Origin: Sorex araneus
Taxonomy: Eukaryota > Chordata > Mammalia > Eulipotyphla > Soricidae
Assembly: GCF_027595985.1 (NCBI RefSeq)
Contig: NC_073306.1
Coordinates: 77,891,977 to 77,955,976 of the forward strand
Direction: 5' to 3'
Length of the DNA stretch: 64,000 nucleotides
The translations under genes and the position numbers were made by a program. Shown in pieces: positions 1-10,509 of the stretch. The notes under the pieces are model-generated. The model searched no databases. It was not told the origin of the DNA and worked only from the letters and a program-made list of their open reading frames with translations. Position 1 is the stretch's first letter. Every line of letters begins with the position of its first letter.

Positions 1-84
1 AACCTACATTCAAACCCTAGAGGTTCAGAGATGTACACAAACACTGTACAATAACAAATAGATGTTCACTAACTTTCATTATAA

Positions 85-180
85 CTTCTTGTGGTACTCG
101 GGGGACCATATGTGATGTTCGGATCAAACCTAGGTCTGCCATGTACAAGAACTGGAGATCACACCCAGGGCAATAAATTT
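85..180 (-). repeat. Degraded SOR-type SINE fragment (body A), antisense
   Basis: The stretch around 'gggggaccatatgtgatg' and the following degenerate head resemble the antisense A-type SINE seen in better copies at 30.4 and 58.4 kb. It is short and mutated, so the boundaries are approximate. Confidence 0.4.
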
Positions 181-559
181 CTCATATGCCATGTCACACC
201 CTCAGACAGGATTTGAAGAGCCAGGCCTCATCTTGGAAGAGATGCCAAGCTGATGAAACTCCCAGGTACACTGATCTTTGGGCTGAAAACTCTGGAGCCA
301 TCTGGGAGTGGCAGGCAGCCTCCCCTACCTTTTGCTAGAATGCTCAGTAGCCACATACACCTTCCCTCCCCTGCCAGTCATCACATACAAATAGGCCAAC
401 TGCACAGCTTCACAACTAATCTCAAGAGACTCCAAACCAAAGACCTGTCCCAGTTGTACACCTCCAAACTCTATACTACTTACTGCTCAGCAAGAGCATA
501 GCAAGTAAAATGGGAAAGTAGCATAGAAGCCTACTAAAAGCAGTAAGTGAAAGCAATAA

Positions 560-890
560 CTCAGCAGGCTCAACTAGCAACGAACACTCAGTAAGTCTTC
601 AGACAATGACTTTAATAACACCATTGTGAGATATAGCAATTTCACAAGTTTTATTTTATGAACTATTTTTTGATCATTCCGTTTGCCATTTTGTTGTAAC
701 AAGCAATAATCAAATACATTATTTGTGCTTGCTAAGGCTTGGAGTGTGGGTGGGAAGCTGGGGACAATGGTGAAGGGAAGGACACAGTGATGGTGGGATT
801 GAGTTGGAACATTGAATATTGAAATAACTGTATTATGAACAACTTCATAATGTAAACCACAGTGTTTAAATAAAAGAGAGAGAGAAAACC
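560..890 (+). repeat. Unclassified interspersed repeat, copy 1
   Basis: This segment shares an ordered series of words with 55,110-55,420 and more weakly with 56,060-56,215: 'aacaagcaat', a GGGTGGGAAG-like patch, 'acaatggtgaagg', 'ttggaacattgaat', and a terminal 'tgtttaaataaa'. It does not match the SOR or L1 patterns in the window. By eye the identity is about 65-75 percent, so it is an old family. I cannot name it. Confidence 0.45.
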
Positions 891-899
891 CTGAAAACA

Positions 900-2270
900 G
901 CAATTAAAAGACTCTGTTCACTTTTCTGTATTATTTTTTATTTTTAGATTTAATAAATTTCAAGTATAGTATTTCAAATTCACTTTTTCTGTTTTCAGTT
1001 TGCTCAGATATGTTACTGAATATTTTTATAATAAGTTAACAGGACCAACTATGGGATCTTAGATAAATAACTTATTTTTAAAATATGTAGCTTTGTGTCT
1101 TTTTTTCTAAAATCTTTATAAGGGAGATGACAAAGAAATCAATATTTAATTTGAAGGCATAGCTTTGCTTTTAAAATATGCTGGCTCCTTAGATATTAAG
1201 GTGTATATTTTCTTCATGATTTCAAAAATTAGTAATTAAAATCTCACTAATAAAATTTTGATCTAAGAAGATAGTACTAAGTTATACCAAGGATGAATGC
1301 CCAGCATGTGCCAACCTGGGACAACACAGGTAGCAGTTGGTACTCTGACATCTCGGTGTGTCCCTGGAGGGCCCTGAGCACTTCAGGGCTCCCCCTGGTG
1401 GTCCCTAGCAACAGAGAGCCCAAGCAGAACCACAGCCGGAGCCTCCCCACTGAACTGCTGGCTCAGTTGATTTATTGATCACTACAATCAGCTTCTAGAC
1501 TTGCTGAGTGCCACTTCATAGCGCCCCCCTCCTCTATTGGATATTAATGCTAAGTGTTTTAGGCTTCATCAGTGAATTTCCCCTTTTCCTCCTCCTAGAG
1601 AAGCTTATTGTGCTCTTGCTTTAATTTAGTTAAAGTTTATCTTTAACTTTTCCTTTGTATTTTACCTCTCATTGTCTCAGTTCCCCAAGTCAGTCTTGAT
1701 TACTTCTAAGCCAAAAATTTCTGGTAATTCTGGACTTTGTATTTGTAGTGATTTATATTTGAAGTGCTGTGCTTTTGTATCTGCTTTTCTATTTCCTATT
1801 ACTTTTTTATATTTTACTATAGAGCAATGTTTTTTGGTTAAACACAGAAAGACCACTAATGCTATGCTCCTAATACTTGGAAGTTGATTGACTCAGAAAT
1901 AGATCTATTTCTGGGCATTGTTATAATTATTTGACTCAGGCTTCCGTTGCTATAGTTCCTAACACCCCAAAGTGGAGGCCCTACCATGGGACTGGGATGG
2001 ACCTGGGGTGAGTGGGAAAGCTTCCCTGGCATCAAAATGGGGCATTCTAGAAAGCATAAATGCATGGTCTTGATGCAAACTGTTACAACTTAAGAGACAG
2101 GACCCCCATGGGGAAGAACTAGCTGAACTAACCTGAGGACTTAGTCTGGGATTTATGGTAAAAGACTTGCTTGCTCTTAGAGCCCAGAGAAATAAGTTTT
2201 GGGATCTTTATATCTTACTGTGTTTATTCGAACAACTGTAAGTATTGGTAAGAAGTAGGATTAATAGGAT
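900..2270. other. Intergenic DNA, no gene recognised
   Basis: This is AT-rich sequence without a convincing coding region. A GC-richer patch at 1,290-1,480 contains 'ccctgagcacttcagggc', which may be an ancient SINE remnant, but it is too diverged to call. Confidence 0.4.
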
Positions 2271-2841
2271 TGTTGGAGACAGGTTTAGGCACCCCCTGCC
2301 TCTGTTCCTGTAAATAGGGACTGGTATGGAGAAACTTGTCCTGAGAGCAACCATCTCCCTGACAGCAGACCTTGATAGGCGGCTGAAGGGCCACCATGCT
2401 CTGGCGGCCAGCCTGGAAAGGGGGTTAAAGGGCCACCATGCTCTGGCGACCTTCCTCGAGAGTAAAGCTGAATGCCCACCATGCTCTAGTAGCTGAACTT
2501 GAGAGGCAGCTGAAGGGAGAATTGGCTAATATCCGCCTTGGTCATGCCCAAGGCTACATCTTCATTCCTTGTTTCTCAGCCCTGAGATAAGGAACTGAAA
2601 AACAAGAACAAGCCAAAAAACAAGTAATGCTGGCAAAAATAAAGTTGCTTGCACAGCTTGATTAATATCGTTTATGTGGCTTATGTACCTGCTGATCATT
2701 GCTAAAATTGGACTATATAAACCAGCTTGGGTTATAATAAATTTGCTGTATGCCATATATTGCATGCAGTCCTCCCTAGCCCACTCAACTCTCATTCCCT
2801 CTCTCCGACCAAGGTTCAAGTTGGCTGCGCAGAACGTGGCA
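2271..2841 (+). repeat. 5' LTR of the class II provirus
   Basis: The LTR starts TGTTGG and ends GGCA. U3 contains three imperfect tandem units of about 42-45 bp (near 2,388-2,430, 2,431-2,474 and 2,475-2,517), each opening with 'ccaccatgctct'. A TATATAA box lies at 2,714-2,720 and an AATAAA signal at 2,736-2,741, which gives the usual U3-R-U5 order with a short R. A near-ISRE word (ggaactgaaa, 2,591-2,600) is present. Compared with the 3' LTR it carries an extra ~18-bp 'acaag' repeat block near 2,605-2,622. Confidence 0.9.
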
Positions 2842-2843
2842 AG

Positions 2844-2861
2844 TGGCGCCCGAACACAGGC
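2844..2861 (+). other. Primer-binding site, tRNA-Lys3 type
   Basis: Two bases after the LTR end, TGGCGCCCGAACA matches the first 13 bases of the complement of the tRNA-Lys(UUU) 3' end. The following bases (cagg) have drifted. This is the primer class of HERV-K- and lentivirus-like elements, so it supports the class II assignment. Confidence 0.8.
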
Positions 2862-5060
2862 ACCAGAGTACCAGGGAGTCAACGAAGAGTCCCCAGGAAG
2901 AACAGATGCGTCATAAGTAAATTATAAGTCATTCCAAGCTGAACCAATGGTGATGACAATCGGGATAGAAATGCGGGAGGAGGAAGGAGAGCAGTTAAGC
3001 AAGACAGAGTCTGCTAGGGGGTTTCTCAGCGCTGACTGCTGACTATGAGGATATTAGTCCCCAGTTATAGGAACAATTTAAAAAACTTGGCTGGACAGGA
3101 ATGGGTTGAGAAAGCACCTGCTTAGTTAAAAATTAGGAACTTTATAAAATAGTGCAAGAATAAAATTAGTTTGTGTGTTTGCTTTTGCTGCTATTTAAAA
3201 GTTTGATACATTCAATGGCATATTAGTGCTGTAAAATTATTAAGAGTGTAGGGTGTGAAAATCTTATCATTTGAGATAATTAAGAACTAAAGTTAAAGTT
3301 AATAATGGTAACATCTGACCACCTTAAGTTTACAACAACTTTGTCATCGATTATTTTGCCGGCTTTCCATTATTAAGAGCTCTTTCTTGACCCAATTAAA
3401 AAGCAGGAAACAGTCTAGTTAAGCTGAGAAACCGAGGCAATTCCAAATGACCGACAGGGTTAATTTTTGCCCTGGGGAATGCCCCTTTTTTTCTCAGCCC
3501 ATCAGTTTTCTGCCATTCTTGAAGGGTCAGATCGATTGATCAAGTATATATGTGTACATGTATATATGATGTTTCTTATCTTTCTCTCTATTTGTCTGTG
3601 TTGAATACTCAAATATTAGAGTTAGGTTAAAATCTGAAGTAGAAATCCTTAAACCTGGACAAGCAGCATTTTCACAAGAGGTCAGAGTGACTCCACACTT
3701 TAAAAAGTCTAGGCGTTTTGGTACTTGTTGACCAGGTTAAAACAAAGATTTCTCAGCAGGATATTGAGCCTACAGAAAAAATTAAGTGCTCAATCTAAAA
3801 TTTCTCACTGATGGATATTAGCAGTTAAAATTCCTTTGAGCTTCAGAACCTGTATTATGTAGAAAAAGCTGCTGAATTAGAGCCTGAAACTAAAGTAAGA
3901 TCAGAGTTCAAAGTATACAAGGCTTTATTATAAACCTCAGCCAACAGTAATGAAAGATTAAGATTAGGCCACTTTATAAAGCAACAGAGGCACAGAAGCC
4001 ACTAAAGTAAAGGTTTCTTATGTTTCCATAAACATTGGCAGTTCCGGTGCTTTCTTACACTAATATACCAATATATGTGTATTTGTTTACATCTCCATTG
4101 GATTGTTAAAATGTGAATTGAAGTAATTATGGTACCTAAAACCAGCTAAAGTTATAAAATTGGTTGCAAAAATTATCCTATCAGTGTTTTATTTGATCTC
4201 TGAAACTTTTGGTAGCATTTGGAAAGCAGTTATAATGGGTTCATCTCAGTCGTCTGCCTGAAAATCTGAAGCTACAGCATTGTGCCCTTGTAAAAGTTTT
4301 AAAGACAACAGGTTTCCCTGCTGACATTTCAGACCAGCCTCAAGTCTTTTTGCTGAAGGGAAAAATGTGAATCACTTTAAATCCAAAGGAATGAAAACTG
4401 CCTTTTTGGCTTTAGTTTGCAACTGAACAGAGGCAGCTGCCCTTCCCTGCTTCTCCCTCCAGCCTTGTGTCATTGGAAGCCAACTAGAGCTGAGAATGGT
4501 GATAATTCACAACCTTATGATTTCAGTTTTATAGTTAGGAAGTTAATATCTAGGATTTAAAAGGTTTTGAATGCCTTTTAAATGAATATATTCCAAAAAC
4601 CAGATATGTATTTGTGGGAAAAAAAATTTAAAGTATTTTGGCAAGAGAGTTTTGTTTCAAGAATTATTAAAGAAAATCGGAAGTTAAACAGAAACTAAAA
4701 GGAATATTTGACCTTTATATTAAGATAAGCATAGACAATCCAAAACTTTGTTCTCTTTCTTTACATTAAGTTAATTTCAAGGTTTGCCTAACAATACAGG
4801 TTTAACCTGCATATATATAGCTATTTGAGTTGTCTATTGAAGAAAACTTGCAATTGAGCTTAAAGTCATTTCATAAATAAAAGATAGAATGTAGTCCACT
4901 GGGAGTGATAAAGTGGGCAAAGATTGAAGGAATATGTAAGTAAATGAAATATATGCATTTTGTGAGCATTTTAACCCTCTTTAATTCATATTTTCCTACA
5001 GTTTGGAATTATGAGCTCTAGTATTTTTTGTCCTTTTCTGGAGAAATTGATCATTATTAC
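2862..5060 (+). other. Provirus leader and expected gag/pro region, no coding recognised
   Basis: About 2.2 kb separates the primer site from the first recognisable RT codons, where gag, protease and the start of pol should lie. The DNA is AT-rich and full of stops. I see no major homology region, no CCHC zinc knuckle and no DTG/DSG protease motif. Either gag-pro has decayed beyond recognition or it has been replaced by unrelated DNA. Confidence 0.5.
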
Positions 5061-5068
5061 TCTGCAAT

Positions 5069-5970
5069 TTGACTTACCCATCCTCACTGCCATTAAAAAC
5101 TTGTTTTTATATTATTATTATTTTTTTTATTGAAGCTGATAGTAAACGATTTGCTTTTAGTGTTTTTAGTCCTAATTTGAGTCAACCCTATGATGGATAT
5201 CAGTGGGTAGTCCTGCCTCAAGGCATGAAAAATAGTCCTACTCTGTGCCAAAAGTAAGTTGCTGCTGCTATTAAACCCATGTGGGATGCTTTGCAGGAAA
5301 TAACTATTACATGGATGATATACTAATAGCTGCTCCTCAAGAATGTGTGCTTGCTAAGGCTTATCAGTTATTAAAGCAACAGCTAACTGGAGCATGGACT
5401 ATACATTGCTCCCAAAAAGGTTCAGCAGCAGCACCTTTTGAATATTTAGGGTATCGTTTATTGCAAGATGTTATCATCCCGCAAAAACTACAAATTAGAA
5501 CAGATTCTTTGGAGACACTTAATGATTTTCAGAAGCTCCTTGGAGATATTAATTGGATTATGCCATCTATAAAATGAACTACAAGAGATCTTAAACCTCT
5601 CTTTGACATTTTGAAAGGGGAAGCTGATTGCACTTCCCCACGCCAATTGACTGCTGCTGCCATGCAAGCACTCCCAAGAGTAGAAGTTGCTATTTCTATG
5701 GCACAGTTAAAATTTCTTGACTATTCCCGGCCATTTTTGTTGTGCACACTTAATACTCAATATATGCCTACTGCTGTTCTTTGGCAAGACGGACCTCTTG
5801 AATGGCTCCATCTACCTGCCACTCCAAGTAAGTCTCTTCTCTCATACTTCAAGGCTTGTGTACTCTTAATTCGAAAGGGCAAGAGTAGAAGTCAATTACT
5901 TTTTGGTAAAGATCCTGATACAATTATTCTTTATACAAAACAGGGAGTTGATTGGCTATTTTAAATATCA
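5069..5970 (+). pseudogene. pol: pol fragment: reverse transcriptase (broken)
   Basis: Translation in shifting frames gives a betaretroviral RT. A palm region contains 'LPQGMKNSP' (about 5,211-5,240), and a YMDD active site is encoded at 5,308-5,319. A connection region follows up to 5,964. A stop after 'NSPTLCQK', a frameshift before YMDD, and an in-frame stop at about 5,575 break it into three blocks. The N-terminal fingers are missing or degenerate. In an active virus this enzyme copies the RNA genome; here no functional product is possible. Confidence 0.9.
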
Positions 5971-6041
5971 GAGAGATGGGTGCTAGCATTTTTGTCTTTT
6001 GCTGGAGCTATTGATAATCACTATCCTGCTGATAATGAAAA

Positions 6042-6298
6042 TTGCTTCAATTTTCATTACAAACCTATATTTTTCCAAAAATATTTGTTAATGATCCTTT
6101 GCCTCAGGCTTTAACTGTTTTTACTGGTGGCTCCCCTAATGGTTATGCTGCATATGCCATTGATGGTGACACTCATGTCTTCCCAACAAAAGAAGGGGCT
6201 GCACAAGTTGCTGAACTGCATGCTGTTTTAGCAGTTATTAAGAAATATAATCAAAAACTTAACATATATACTGATAGTACGTAGCCAAAGCCAAAGTC
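6042..6298 (+). pseudogene. pol: pol fragment: RNase H domain (broken)
   Basis: A frame of about 80 codons carries an RNase H fold signature: a 'TGGSPNG' motif, the helix 'AELHAV' with the conserved Glu, and a 'YTDST' motif. In the family the first motif is normally TDGS, so the first catalytic Asp reads Gly here. The frame ends at a stop around 6,282-6,284. The domain continues across an inserted L1 fragment at 6,349-6,654 into 6,664-6,770, where the end of RNase H joins the integrase. Confidence 0.85.
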
Positions 6299-6348
6299 CT
6301 TTGGAGACTGCCATTCTAAATAATGATTCTCCTCCTATAGGGAGATTA

Positions 6349-6654
6349 TTATTATTATTTTTCTATTTAATTTAATTTTTTTCTTTTTTTTATTGAATCA
6401 CCATGTGGAAAGTTACAAAGGTTTCAGGTTTAAGTCTCAGTTATACAATGCTTGAACACCCATCCCTTCACCAGTGCACATATTCCACCACTAAGAATCA
6501 CAGTATACCTCCCCCTCACCCCCCACCTTCCCAACCCCCCACCCCACCTAATTTATCATTAGATAAAGTGATAAATTTCACTTTACTTTCACTTTACTTT
6601 GATTACATTCAATGTTTCAACAAAAAACTCACTATTATTGTTTGGAGTTTCTGG
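6349..6654 (-). mobile_element. L1 3'-end fragment inserted in the provirus
   Basis: Read on the minus strand this is the 3' end of a shrew L1: a G-rich tract, 'tggtggaatatgtgcactgg', then 'gattcaataaaa' and an A-rich tail. A 9-bp target duplication 'gggagatta' flanks it (6,340-6,348 and 6,655-6,663). It resembles 18,790-18,990 and 52,135-52,590. It must have inserted after the provirus. Confidence 0.82.
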
Positions 6655-6663
6655 GGGAGATTA

Positions 6664-7720
6664 GTTTTAAAGGTACCATTGTACATTTAAGCTAGACAAC
6701 ACTCTATTTTTATTGGCCACTTGTGGTCACATTCCAAATTACCTGGCCCTTTAACATTGGGAAATGAACAAACAGATCAAGTTATCCAGCTTCACCCAAT
6801 CCTAACTCCTGCTTCCTCTCATGCTATTCATCATCAGAATTCCAGAGCTCTTCAACAACAGTTTGATATCACCCATGAAGCTGCCAGACAAATTGTTAAA
6901 ACATGCCCAGCTTGTGCACCTCACCTTCCTGTTCCTGATGTTGGAATAAATCCTAGGGGACTTTTGCCAAATGAATTATAGCAAATGGACGTTACACATG
7001 AGAGCTCTTTTGGCAATCTTAAATATATTCATGTGTCTGTTGATAATCTATTCAGGACTTATTTTTGCTACCTTACAAATGGGAGAAGTGTTTAAAGACA
7101 TTGCCTGCATTGCTTATCTTAGTTTGCCTTTTATGGAATACTGCACCAATTCAAGACAGATAATGGTCCTGGTTATTTTAATAAAGCATTTTCAAAATTT
7201 TGTGAAACCTTTGGTATAAAACATGTTACTGGTATTCCTTAGAATCATCAAGGACATGCAATTGTCGAGCATGCCAATTGCTCTCTCAAGATTATGTTAC
7301 AAAAATTAAAAGGAAAAAAGGGGGAAATGGTGGTGAATTATAGACCTACACCATAAAACCTGCTAAATTACCCCTTTTTATTTTTAATGCTAAATTATGC
7401 CTTTTTTAACCCTAATGCTAAATTAATTTTTGCAGATTTAGCAAAATTTAGCAAATTTAGCAAAAATGAATTTAATGCTAAATTAAATATTAAACCCTGA
7501 ATATTTTTAATTTGGATCAAAATGGCCTATAACCATTAGATAACTTTTGGAAAAACTTTCTGGGTCAATGTCAAATGCCTGAGGTCCTCTGGAAGGACCC
7601 TATAACTATCAATGGATTAGCCCTGACCCACTACTAACTTGGGGCAGAGGGCAAGTTTATATTTTCTAGGTCTCCACATGAAGCAAGATGGATTCCAGAA
7701 AGACTTGTCAGGTCAGTGGA
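6664..7720 (+). pseudogene. pol: pol fragment: integrase (broken)
   Basis: The reading resumes after the L1 insertion. A zinc-binding HHCC domain can be seen, with His residues near 6,820-6,835 and 'CPAC' at 6,904-6,915. The catalytic core follows, with 'MDVTH' near 6,985, 'TDNGPG' near 7,157, and 'IVEHAN' near 7,263, which together supply the D, D and E of the DDE triad. A C-terminal piece with 'WKDPITING' and 'ARWIPERLVR' lies at 7,590-7,715. Stops and at least two frameshifts separate these blocks. A palindromic AT-rich patch at 7,355-7,490 sits between core and C-terminal domain. Confidence 0.88.
7355..7490. repeat. Cluster of TGCTAAATTA / ATTTAGCA inverted short repeats
   Basis: TGCTAAATTA occurs four times (7,361, 7,388, 7,416 and 7,476), and its partial reverse complement ATTTAGCA occurs three times (7,436, 7,446 and 7,455). 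The patch interrupts the integrase reading and could fold into alternative hairpins. It resembles no other sequence in the window. Confidence 0.7.
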
Positions 7721-8970
7721 AAAGAAAAAGGAGAAGACCTTTGAGGAAGTTGACCAAGAAACAAGGACACAGAGCGCTGCCATAGGATGCCTACCTTGCC
7801 TTGTTGCTGAGCCCAGAATGCAACCTTCTACAAGAACAAAGACATCACAGGGATCTCTTGGCATCTCCGGGGAGATAGATGGTTTGGCAGTGGCTACTTT
7901 TGTATGACTGACTCCCCTTGAGGGGTCCTTGGTGAAGGACTACAACAAAGTATTTGGAAGTTGGCATTGGGCATGACTAAGGTCAATTCTTGGCCTGATA
8001 AGAGAACTTTGAATTAGAGGAGGAGAGAGATGTAAATGTACAAGTGTCTATTAGTGGGATAGATCAGCGTTATGAAGTATCGCTAAAGGCATGTGTACCA
8101 TTCCCAAGGGGTCTCATGATAGGAAATGTGACCGTGACTAAGACAAAATCTGGTTGGAATATTACATGTAAGAATTGTACATTGTCTAACTGTGTGATGG
8201 GAATAGAGGATGAAAAGCAGCTCTTGATTATACACCAACCTGCATTTTTACTTATTCCCACCAATATTTCAGGGGAATGGGTAGATGAGAGTGGGATAGA
8301 TATCTGGAGAAAAATCACTAATGCATTGGCCAGGAAAAAACGATTTGTCGGAATGATGATTGCTGGGATTCTTGCTCTCATAGCTATGATTGCTTCGGCA
8401 ACCACTGCTGGAGTTGCTTTAGCCAGAGAAGTCCAGACCACTCATACAGTAAGCATGACGGTGGAGAATGTTAGCAAGGATCTTAATATTCAAGAAGACA
8501 TGGACAGAAAGATGGAAGAACAATTGAATGCATTATTGGACACTGTGCATGTTATTGGGGATGAGGTACTTGCATTGAAGGTAAAGACTAGCCTCTGCTG
8601 TCACAAGCAATATCAGTGGATATGTGTGACCCATAAGAAATATAATGATACCCGTACCCTTGGGAGAAAATTAAAAATCATGTATTGGGAATTTGGCATC
8701 ATGCCAATGCTAGTCTGGACTTCATACGGTTACATCAGGAGATATTGGATCTCCAGAATTCCCCTCCTCTAGCTGAAGGAGACTCAACAACTGATTTCTT
8801 ACAGGCTCTTCATAAGGTTTTGGATCCAACATGGATGATCCACTCGTTAGTGGGCTTAGGTCTTGGTGTTGCAGGCTTATATATAACTTTTACCATTGTA
8901 CATTGCTTGCTTAAAGGCATTGTTTTAAATATTCAAAGATTATGGTTCCACGTACATATGTTGTAAATTA
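7721..8970 (+). pseudogene. env: env remnant: end of surface subunit plus transmembrane subunit
   Basis: The upstream part (7,721-8,040) is broken surface-subunit sequence. An open frame at 8,044-8,772 (242 codons) covers the C-terminal surface subunit with several N-x-S/T sites, a furin-type RKKR site at codons 97-100, a hydrophobic glycine/alanine-rich fusion-peptide region (codons 101-127), and a heptad-like helix. A CC...C loop follows. The frame is then lost. A second frame (8,685-8,966) gives the membrane-proximal helix, a hydrophobic anchor of about 22 residues near 8,830-8,900, and a short tail. The family is HERV-K/MMTV-like. In a virus this glycoprotein drives entry. Here the missing surface N-terminus and the frameshift make it non-functional. 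Confidence 0.88.
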
Positions 8971-8994
8971 GAACTGGACACCCTGTCCAGCTTT

Positions 8995-9013
8995 GAGAAA
9001 AGAAAGGGGGAGA
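8995..9013 (+). other. Polypurine tract of the provirus
   Basis: An uninterrupted purine run (gagaaaagaaagggggaga) directly abuts the TG of the 3' LTR, the standard position for the plus-strand primer of retroviral reverse transcription. Confidence 0.85.
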
Positions 9014-9621
9014 TGTTGGGGACGGGCCTAGGCACTCCCTGCCTCTCTCCCTGTAAACAGGGACTGGATGAGGAGGGGGTCTAGGCACTCCCTGCCTCTG
9101 TTCCTCTAAATAGGGATGGGTATGGAGAAATTTGGCATCAGAGCGAGCCATCTCCTGACAGCAGACCTTGACAGGCTGCTGAAGGGTAACCATGCTTTGG
9201 CAGCCAGCCTGGAAAGGGGGTCAAGAGGCCATCATGCTCTGGTGACCTGCTTCAAGAGTAAAGCTGAAGGACCACCATGCTCTGGTAGCTGAACTTGAAA
9301 GGAGAAGGAAGGGAGGATTGGCTCATATCCGCCTTGGCCATGCCCACGGCCACGTCTCCATTCCTTGTTTGTCAGGGCTGAGATAAGGAACTGAAAAACA
9401 AGTAATGCTGGCAAAAACAAAGTTGCTTGCACAAGCTTGATTAATATTGTTTATGCGGCTTATGTAACCTGCTGATCATTGCTAAAATTGGACTATATAA
9501 ACCAGCTTGGGTTATAATAAACATGCTGTATGCCATATATTGCATGCAGTCCTCCCTAGTCCACTCAACTCTCAATCTCTCTCTCCAGCCAAGGTTCAAG
9601 TTGGCCGCGCGGGATGTGGCA
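9014..9621 (+). repeat. 3' LTR of the class II provirus
   Basis: It is homologous to 2,271-2,841, with TATATAA at 9,494-9,500 and AATAAA at 9,516-9,521. It is longer because its first ~53 bp are tandemly duplicated: the same 19 bases begin at 9,028 and at 9,081. It lacks the 'acaag' block of the 5' LTR. It carries the same near-ISRE word at 9,387-9,396. Confidence 0.9.
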
Positions 9622-10147
9622 ATTGGATTGATTGTTTGCCTTAATTGCTTGATTTTATATATATGAACAGAGGGAGAGAGAGAAGCAATATAGATATTCC
9701 TGGGAGACAGAGTGTTTCCTTGAGTTTACCTTCTCCAGAGAACTGCCTCTGCTGGAATATTTTCCCTCTGTAAATCACACGAATATGCAGTCCTAGACCT
9801 CTGACCCTTCAAATGTTCCATAAGTATGCCAGCAGCTCTGCACTAAACGGGCCATTTTGACCATCAGGCTGTGGTCCCCCATCTGTCTCTCTGCTGGGAA
9901 GGCCTGGGGAGGATGGGAAGCACCTCTTGTCACCGAATGCCATGTATCACACAGTACCCACACATTGCCTTGTGAGCTCACACCCCCTCTTCCCCAACAA
10001 TGTACTTTTAAAATTGTACAGTTTACAAAGAAAATTGTACAGTGATTCTAGACAAATTCTTAGCAAACTATATGGTCATCTTTTGTACATCCTGAAGTTT
10101 AGTTTAAATATAGACATATAGCTTAGCAGTACCCCACTTTATCTGGT
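9622..10147. other. Intergenic DNA, nothing recognised
   Basis: A purine-rich 'gagagagagaag' patch and short GC-richer segments occur, but there is no coding or repeat signature I can support. Confidence 0.4.
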
Positions 10148-10350
10148 ACAAACAGTTCAGCACCAGAGCCAGAGAGATTGTACAGGGATTAATTAATGTG
10201 CATGCCTTTTTACAGGGGTTTAACGTCCTTGTCACAGTCAACTCTGAGTTTGATATCTGGCACCACATATTGTCCCCTGAACAAACATTATCCCTGAGTT
10301 CAGAACCAGCAGATGATCCTGAGCACCAAGGGTTTGAACTGAAACTCCAA
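10148..10350 (+). repeat. Old SOR-type SINE (body A), sense
   Basis: A degenerate head 'gccagagagattgtacagg' is followed by the A-body words 'ggcaccacatattgtcccc' and 'gatcctgagcaccaagggt', and then an A-rich end. It is diverged, with a partly rearranged middle. Confidence 0.6.
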
Positions 10351-10509
10351 AAAGAAAATAATAATAAAGAAGTTTAGCATAATAAGAGCCCCAAATAGAA
10401 GAAGACAACTTACAAATTTGCATTTTGTTTAATAAACAGTAAATTATATTTTGAGCAACTAAAGAGACTCAAGTTTTAATGTTCAATTGGCAAATTTATA
10501 TAAATCATT

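Larger units (their letters stand above)
2271..9621 (+). mobile_element. Class II (betaretrovirus/HERV-K-like) endogenous provirus, defective
   Basis: Two homologous LTRs (2,271-2,841 and 9,014-9,621) bracket a primer-binding site, reverse transcriptase, RNase H, integrase, an envelope with a transmembrane subunit, and a polypurine tract, in the order expected of a simple retrovirus. A PBS matching the tRNA-Lys3 complement and a HERV-K/MMTV-like transmembrane subunit place it with class II elements. No recognisable gag or protease survives. All reading frames carry stops or frameshifts, and an L1 3' fragment interrupts the RNase H/integrase region. The flanks 'ataggat' and 'attggat' could be a target duplication with one mismatch. 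By eye the LTRs differ by about 8-10 percent plus indels, so the insertion is old. It lies about 4.6 kb beyond the stop codon of GBP5, in the same DNA but opposite in direction. Confidence 0.93.

Noticed and set aside
4235-4261. ATG GGT followed by Ser/Gln codons, like a myristoylated Gag start
   Set aside because: A stop follows after eight codons and nothing Gag-like follows in any frame. It also lies 1.4 kb past the primer-binding site.
8044-8966. Domesticated (syncytin-like) envelope gene
   Set aside because: The surface subunit is truncated and frames are broken between 8,640 and 8,772. No evidence of a complete coding sequence.
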